NCBI GenBank assembly: GCA_023957275.1
Contig: JAMLHF010000042.1
Coordinates: forward strand, 1 to 37,178
From: Lentimicrobium sp.
GTDB taxonomy: Bacteria > Bacteroidota > Bacteroidia > Bacteroidales > Lentimicrobiaceae
DNA length: 37,178 nt
Direction of reading: 5' to 3'
Shown here piece by piece: positions 34,098 to 37,178 of this stretch. Both the position numbers and the translations under genes were made by a program. The notes beneath the pieces were generated by a model. It made no database searches, was not told the DNA's origin, and was given only the letters and a program-made list of their open reading frames with translations. How positions within the stretch are numbered: position 1 is the first letter of the stretch; each line of letters begins with the position of its first letter.

Positions 34098-34856
34098 ATG
34101 AATAAAGACAGTAACCTCAATTTTTGTTATGTATGCAAGAATAAAGGATTTAATGTATCGAGAGGAGTATTTTGCGGTTTAACAAATGAAACTCCAAGTT
34201 TTAGAGACAATTGTGAACTATACTTGTTTGATTCTGCTGAAAAAGAGAAGTTGAAAAATGTGCGGAGAAAGAATTTAGAATTGAACACAAATCATGAAAA
34301 ATTTGACAATATTAGATATGCGTTTGGAGTAAAGTTTTCATTACTACGCGAGACAAGGAAATGCGGAGATGACCGTGCACAAAGCTTGAATTATTTACCA
34401 ACGGAAACTTATTTTTTAAAAAATTATAAATGGGCAATTTTGGGTGAATTATTCGCTTTGTTTTTTCTAATAGTCATTTTTAATTTAAACGCAGATATTA
34501 CAAAAGGTAATATTATAAGTGAATATATCTTTCCTGTATTCATAATATATGTAACCGCGAAATCCTCATACTATTTCTACAAAATTAAAAAAGGAAAGAA
34601 AGTTCTAATTATTAGCAACAATGGAATAGAGCATTATAAACAAGGAAGATTTTCCTGGCAGGAAATACTATTGACTTTAGTGAAAAGTAAGAGAGGTTGG
34701 GGAAATCAAAATTTTGACTACCTGTTATTAAGCTTAGTGACGAGTAGTGAACCAATAGTTATTCCGTTGGGGACTCTTTTAAACACTTGTACAATTGAAA
34801 ATGCAATAGAACTTTATAAAGAAAAATATGAATCAACTATGCATAACAAAGGCTAA
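34098..34856 (+). CDS. two-TM membrane protein with N-terminal zinc-ribbon-like motif (cassette 4)
   Basis: A 252-residue protein of unrecognised family. The N terminus carries C-Y-V-C-K-N-K-G-F and F-C-G-L-T-N-E-T-P-S-F-R-D-N-C, a C-x-x-C ... C ... C pattern I know from several Bacteroidota membrane proteins. Two hydrophobic helices lie at ~113-131 and ~147-170, then a cytoplasmic PH-like region (V-L-I-I-S-N-N-G-I-E-H-Y). The track of open frame begins at a TTG (34083); ATG 34098 is preferred. The stop TAA at 34854-34856 lies inside the left arm of site D, so the last residues (MHNKG) are encoded by the repeat itself. Confidence 0.66.
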   Translation: MNKDSNLNFCYVCKNKGFNVSRGVFCGLTNETPSFRDNCELYLFDSAEKEKLKNVRRKNLELNTNHEKFDNIRYAFGVKFSLLRETRKCGDDRAQSLNYLPTETYFLKNYKWAILGELFALFFLIVIFNLNADITKGNIISEYIFPVFIIYVTAKSSYYFYKIKKGKKVLIISNNGIEHYKQGRFSWQEILLTLVKSKRGWGNQNFDYLLLSLVTSSEPIVIPLGTLLNTCTIENAIELYKEKYESTMHNKG

Positions 34857-34965
34857 AACGCTATCGGGCGCATGGTTGTAAGGAGAAAGATTGTAAATTT
34901 ATTGGAAATTGTGCTGGCCGGAAAGATAAGTTTTCACAAGAGCCCGCCAGCGCTTAGCCTCAACC
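34841..34965 (+). repeat. attC-like site D, interrupted at its right core
   Basis: The site starts with GCATAAC and is closely similar to A and B through the right arm CAGCGCTTAGCCTCAACC. Where A-C continue with GTTA, this copy changes to GTGTGTGTC, the 5' end of the group II intron. The break therefore lies at the recombination core. Confidence 0.75.
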
Positions 34966-35587
34966 GTGTGTGTCTTGAATCAATAAGAACAAACCAAGTT
35001 CTTTGAGAATGCTGTATCTGAGATGGAAGACTTTATGATGTTATACATGGCTGCGGAGATCAAGCGAAATGATAGTCCGGGACAGTATAACCAATCATAA
35101 GGATAGGCCTTCTGCTGACGGCTTTCAGGAGTTGTTGGCAAACCACCTTATGCTGCAATAGGCGGAAACTCCTTTTGTGGTGAACGATAAGGAAAAGGGC
35201 AACCACGAGTTGTTCAGGTAGGGTTAAAATGAGCTGAATAGAGTAAAATATCGATATAAGCCTCGATAAGGCATAACTGATGTTAAAATCGGGTAGTTAC
35301 GTTTGTACCCGGGAAAAGCCCGATGGAAAGGGCAATGCAGAAGGAACCTGATTACTGTCTGCATAACATCCGGGGTAAAGGTATCAGGACATTTAACCGG
35401 GCTCAGGTACGGAACAAGAGAAGTCGGAACCGTTCTGTAAATCTGTAGCAATATGGAGAAGCAGACAGAAAAGGAATAACTGAGGTTCCGGCGGCGGACC
35501 AGTTCGTAGTAGTGATGAACCCCGGGAAACCGGGTGGAGCGAAGGGGCTGGCCTGTTTAGTTTCATGGTGAACAACAACCGAAAGGA

Positions 35588-36811
35588 ATGATTGATTATT
35601 ACGAAACAAAATCACAACCAATCACCCGTGTAATGGTATTACAGGCATACCGGAAGGTAAAGGCCAATCGGGGCAGTGCGGGCATAGATGAAATGAGTTG
35701 GGCAGATCTTGAAAATGACTTATCTGGACAGCTCTATAAACTGTGGAACCGGCTGACTTCGGGCAGTTATTTTCCAATGCCAGTAAAAGAAGTAGAGATT
35801 GATAAGCGAGGGGGAGGAAAAAGGAAGTTGGGTATTCCCACCATCATAGACCGGATTGCGCAGCAAGTGGTCAAAACGCCACTTGAGCGGATTGTAGAGC
35901 CGGTATTTCACATCAGTTCATTTGGTTATCGCCCCGGAAGGGATTGCCATCAGGCAGTCGGGAAAGCTACAAATATGGCTATTTCACATGATTGGGCAAT
36001 AGACATTGATATCAAAAGTTTCTTTGATACCATTGACCATGACCTGTTGATGAAAGCAGTAGAACATTACTGCAGGGATGGATGGATGTTGATGTACATC
36101 GAACGCTGGCTCAAGGCTGGGATTATGGAGAAAGACGGCAGCTATGTCGAACGGCTTACCGGCACGCCCCAGGGTGGTGTAATAAGTCCGCTGTTGTCGA
36201 ATATATTCCTTCATGTGGTTTTTGATAAGTGGATGGAGAAATATCATCCGGAGAAACCATTCGAGCGCTACGCCGACGATATAGTAGTACATTGTAAAAC
36301 GGAGCGACAGGCGCTTTTCCTGTTAGCAAGGATTCGTGAGCGGTTTGAAAGCTGCAAGCTATCGCTTCACCCGACAAAGACGAAGATTGTTAATTTCCGT
36401 GGGATTTCTGACAAGAAATATCCCCGAGGGCTTGACTTTCTTGGTTTTACCCTTAAACCTTTCTGGTGTAAGACGAAGAAAGGCTTTCACCTGATGGTCA
36501 CTTCATTTATGAGCAGTAAATCCATGAGTGCGGTAATGGAAAAATTCAGAAAGAAGCAGATACACAAATGGCGCAAACCTATTGGTGCATTGGCGGAAAT
36601 GCTGAATCCCATTATCAGAGGTGTTATGAATTTCTATTGTAAATTCTGGCACTCACACACGCACTATATCTGGGATCAACTCAATAAAAGGTTACTGAAG
36701 TGGGTCATGTGGGAAAAGGGTCTTTATAAGTTGGCTGCTGTAAGGTACCTTCGTGCCAAACGCAAGGAAAATCCCTACCTCTTTGAACACTGGAGATTGT
36801 GTATTCCATAA
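35588..36811 (+). CDS. ltrA: group II intron reverse transcriptase/maturase
   Basis: A 407-residue protein encoded in intron domain IV. The RT domain shows R-G-S-A-G-I-D-E-M near the start, I-P-T-I-I-D-R-I-A-Q-Q, F-G-Y-R-P-G-R-D, G-T-P-Q-G-G-V-I-S-P-L-L-S-N and the catalytic Y228-A-D-D231. A maturase (X) domain follows, including a W-x-x-x-x-R-x-L-L-K-W-like segment. There is no HNH endonuclease domain, so mobility would have to use nicks, replication forks or hairpin DNA. An AAGGA ribosome site lies 5 bases before the ATG. The protein helps the intron RNA fold, splice and reverse-transcribe into new sites. Class is not assigned by eye. Confidence 0.93.
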   Translation: MIDYYETKSQPITRVMVLQAYRKVKANRGSAGIDEMSWADLENDLSGQLYKLWNRLTSGSYFPMPVKEVEIDKRGGGKRKLGIPTIIDRIAQQVVKTPLERIVEPVFHISSFGYRPGRDCHQAVGKATNMAISHDWAIDIDIKSFFDTIDHDLLMKAVEHYCRDGWMLMYIERWLKAGIMEKDGSYVERLTGTPQGGVISPLLSNIFLHVVFDKWMEKYHPEKPFERYADDIVVHCKTERQALFLLARIRERFESCKLSLHPTKTKIVNFRGISDKKYPRGLDFLGFTLKPFWCKTKKGFHLMVTSFMSSKSMSAVMEKFRKKQIHKWRKPIGALAEMLNPIIRGVMNFYCKFWHSHTHYIWDQLNKRLLKWVMWEKGLYKLAAVRYLRAKRKENPYLFEHWRLCIP

Positions 36812-36841
36812 TGTATTGATACATTTGTGATGAAACAGGAA

Positions 36842-36875
36842 GAGCCGTATGAATTGAGAGGTTCAAGTACGGTTC
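36842..36875 (+). ncRNA. group II intron domain V
   Basis: A 34-nt hairpin, GAGCCGTATG paired to the 3' GTACGGTTC with a GAGA-containing loop, the hallmark catalytic helix. The catalytic triad AGC is intact. Confidence 0.9.
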
Positions 36876-36942
36876 CGTGAGAACGCTGGGGTGAAACTCC
36901 CCGGTGTGACTCGACTATGGCACATTTTGAGAAAAGATAATT

Positions 36943-37178
36943 ATGAGGAATTTGGATAAAGTATTAGATTTCATTCTTTTCAGATTTTCATTTGAGATAA
37001 TGACTGAATTAGATCAAGAACTGATAAGAAAAAAATTATATGACACGTTCAATCGTGATCAGAGTTTTTTATACCCGGTATTTGAAATGAACAAATTTGC
37101 TTTTTCGCATAAGAATCTTTTGCCTAAGTTATATAATTTTAGTCCAATAATATTTGAGGGTGAAATCTCAAAAAAGAT
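36943..37178 (+). CDS. partial hypothetical protein, runs off the window
   Basis: An open frame of 78 complete codons begins at ATG 36943 (MRNLDKVLDFILF) and has no stop before the window ends. The ATG is preceded by GAGAAAAGATAATT. Codon use is as AT-rich as the cassette genes. It begins about 24 bases after the intron end, the spacing seen between a cassette core and its gene in the other units, so it is probably cassette 5. No family is recognised; it may be a short cytoplasmic protein with a helical start. Confidence 0.55.
   Translation, partial: MRNLDKVLDFILFRFSFEIMTELDQELIRKKLYDTFNRDQSFLYPVFEMNKFAFSHKNLLPKLYNFSPIIFEGEISKK

Larger units (their letters stand above)
31110..34965 (+). mobile_element. 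integron-like cassette array without integrase (CALIN-like), four units
   Basis: Four gene units are each bounded by a GTT... start and by a ~131-base imperfect palindrome that begins ...AAC. Unit limits are 31110-31836, 31837-32614, 32615-34071 and 34072-34965. In each unit the first bases are complementary to the bases at the left edge of the unit's own palindrome: 10 of 10, 10 of 10, 14 of 15 and 12 of 13 positions. This is the geometry of integron cassettes and their attC sites. All cargo genes point the same way and the DNA is AT-richer than the left half of the window. No tyrosine recombinase is present. The left boundary at 31110 carries a GTTATGC core but only a degenerate palindrome before it. 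Confidence 0.75.
34966..36918 (+). mobile_element. group II intron with maturase reverse transcriptase
   Basis: A ~1.95-kb retroelement. The 5' end fits the GTGYG consensus (GTGTG at 34966 or 34968). About 620 bases of structured non-coding RNA (domains I-IV, 5' part) precede the RT gene. Domain V is a 34-nt hairpin at 36842-36875, GAGCCGTAT paired with GTACGGTTC, with the catalytic AGC at 36843-36845. Domain VI follows (GGGG/CCCC stem near 36889-36901) and the intron ends near CGACTAT (36918). Ends are uncertain by one or two bases. It is inserted at the core of attC-like site D in cassette orientation. No second copy lies in the window. Confidence 0.85.

Noticed and set aside
34966-36918. 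An insertion sequence rather than an intron
   Set aside because: There is a maturase-type RT with YADD and a textbook domain V, but no transposase and no terminal inverted repeats or target duplication.
31110-37178. An integron integrase gene
   Set aside because: No tyrosine recombinase signature is found on either strand of this window; it could lie to the right of it.

Overview
The window looks like a chromosomal segment of a Bacteroidota bacterium, most likely from a Bacteroidales-like lineage. The evidence is a GldB-family lipoprotein, PorT-like outer-membrane barrels, a protein with a type IX secretion (T9SS) C-terminal sorting domain, an HU-CCDC81/SPOR protein, the Mrp variant without the CxxC pair, a GH3-family protein, and several promoters with the Bacteroidota -7 element TAnnTTTG. 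There is no rRNA, so finer placement is not possible from this sequence.

Region 1 (1-17.9 kb) is ordinary core genome. It holds a DUF1289 protein, gldB-like, two beta-barrels, nadE, nfu plus mrp, a T9SS-secreted SGNH-like protein, a lipoprotein serine protease, an alkyltransferase-like (ATL) repair protein overlapping trmB, an HU/SPOR protein, a GH3 - deoxynucleoside kinase - kdsB operon, ispE, and a tgt - lptG-like operon. A 673-base gap after nadE carries three different sets of short repeats.

Region 2 (18.4-30.9 kb) is a run of genes all on the + strand. A TPR/AraC-type regulator is translationally coupled to an MFS exporter. Then come an SxxK serine-hydrolase lipoprotein, an alpha/beta hydrolase and three exported barrel-like proteins. 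The run ends in a tight cluster of a Vat-like (streptogramin A type) acetyltransferase, a second SxxK hydrolase, an S41 peptidase and an exported alpha/beta hydrolase, followed by a separate GNAT gene. It reads as an accessory envelope or small-molecule defence island.

Region 3 (31.1 kb to the end) is visibly AT-richer and is the most unusual part. Four gene units are separated by ~131-base imperfect palindromes that have the architecture of integron attC sites. In each unit the first 10-15 bases (GTT...) are complementary to the last bases (...AAC) before the next palindrome, as expected for cassettes that excise as circles. Cargo: an exported protein of unknown function, a MazEF-type toxin-antitoxin pair with its own promoter, a large amidohydrolase, and a two-TM protein with a zinc-ribbon-like N terminus whose last codons lie inside its palindrome. 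No integrase is in the window, so this resembles a CALIN (attC cluster lacking an integrase).

The fourth palindrome is interrupted exactly at its right-hand core by a ~1.95-kb group II intron. The intron has a maturase-type reverse transcriptase without an HNH domain and a clear 34-nt domain V, and it lies in the same orientation as the cassettes. A further AT-rich gene begins after the intron and runs off the window.
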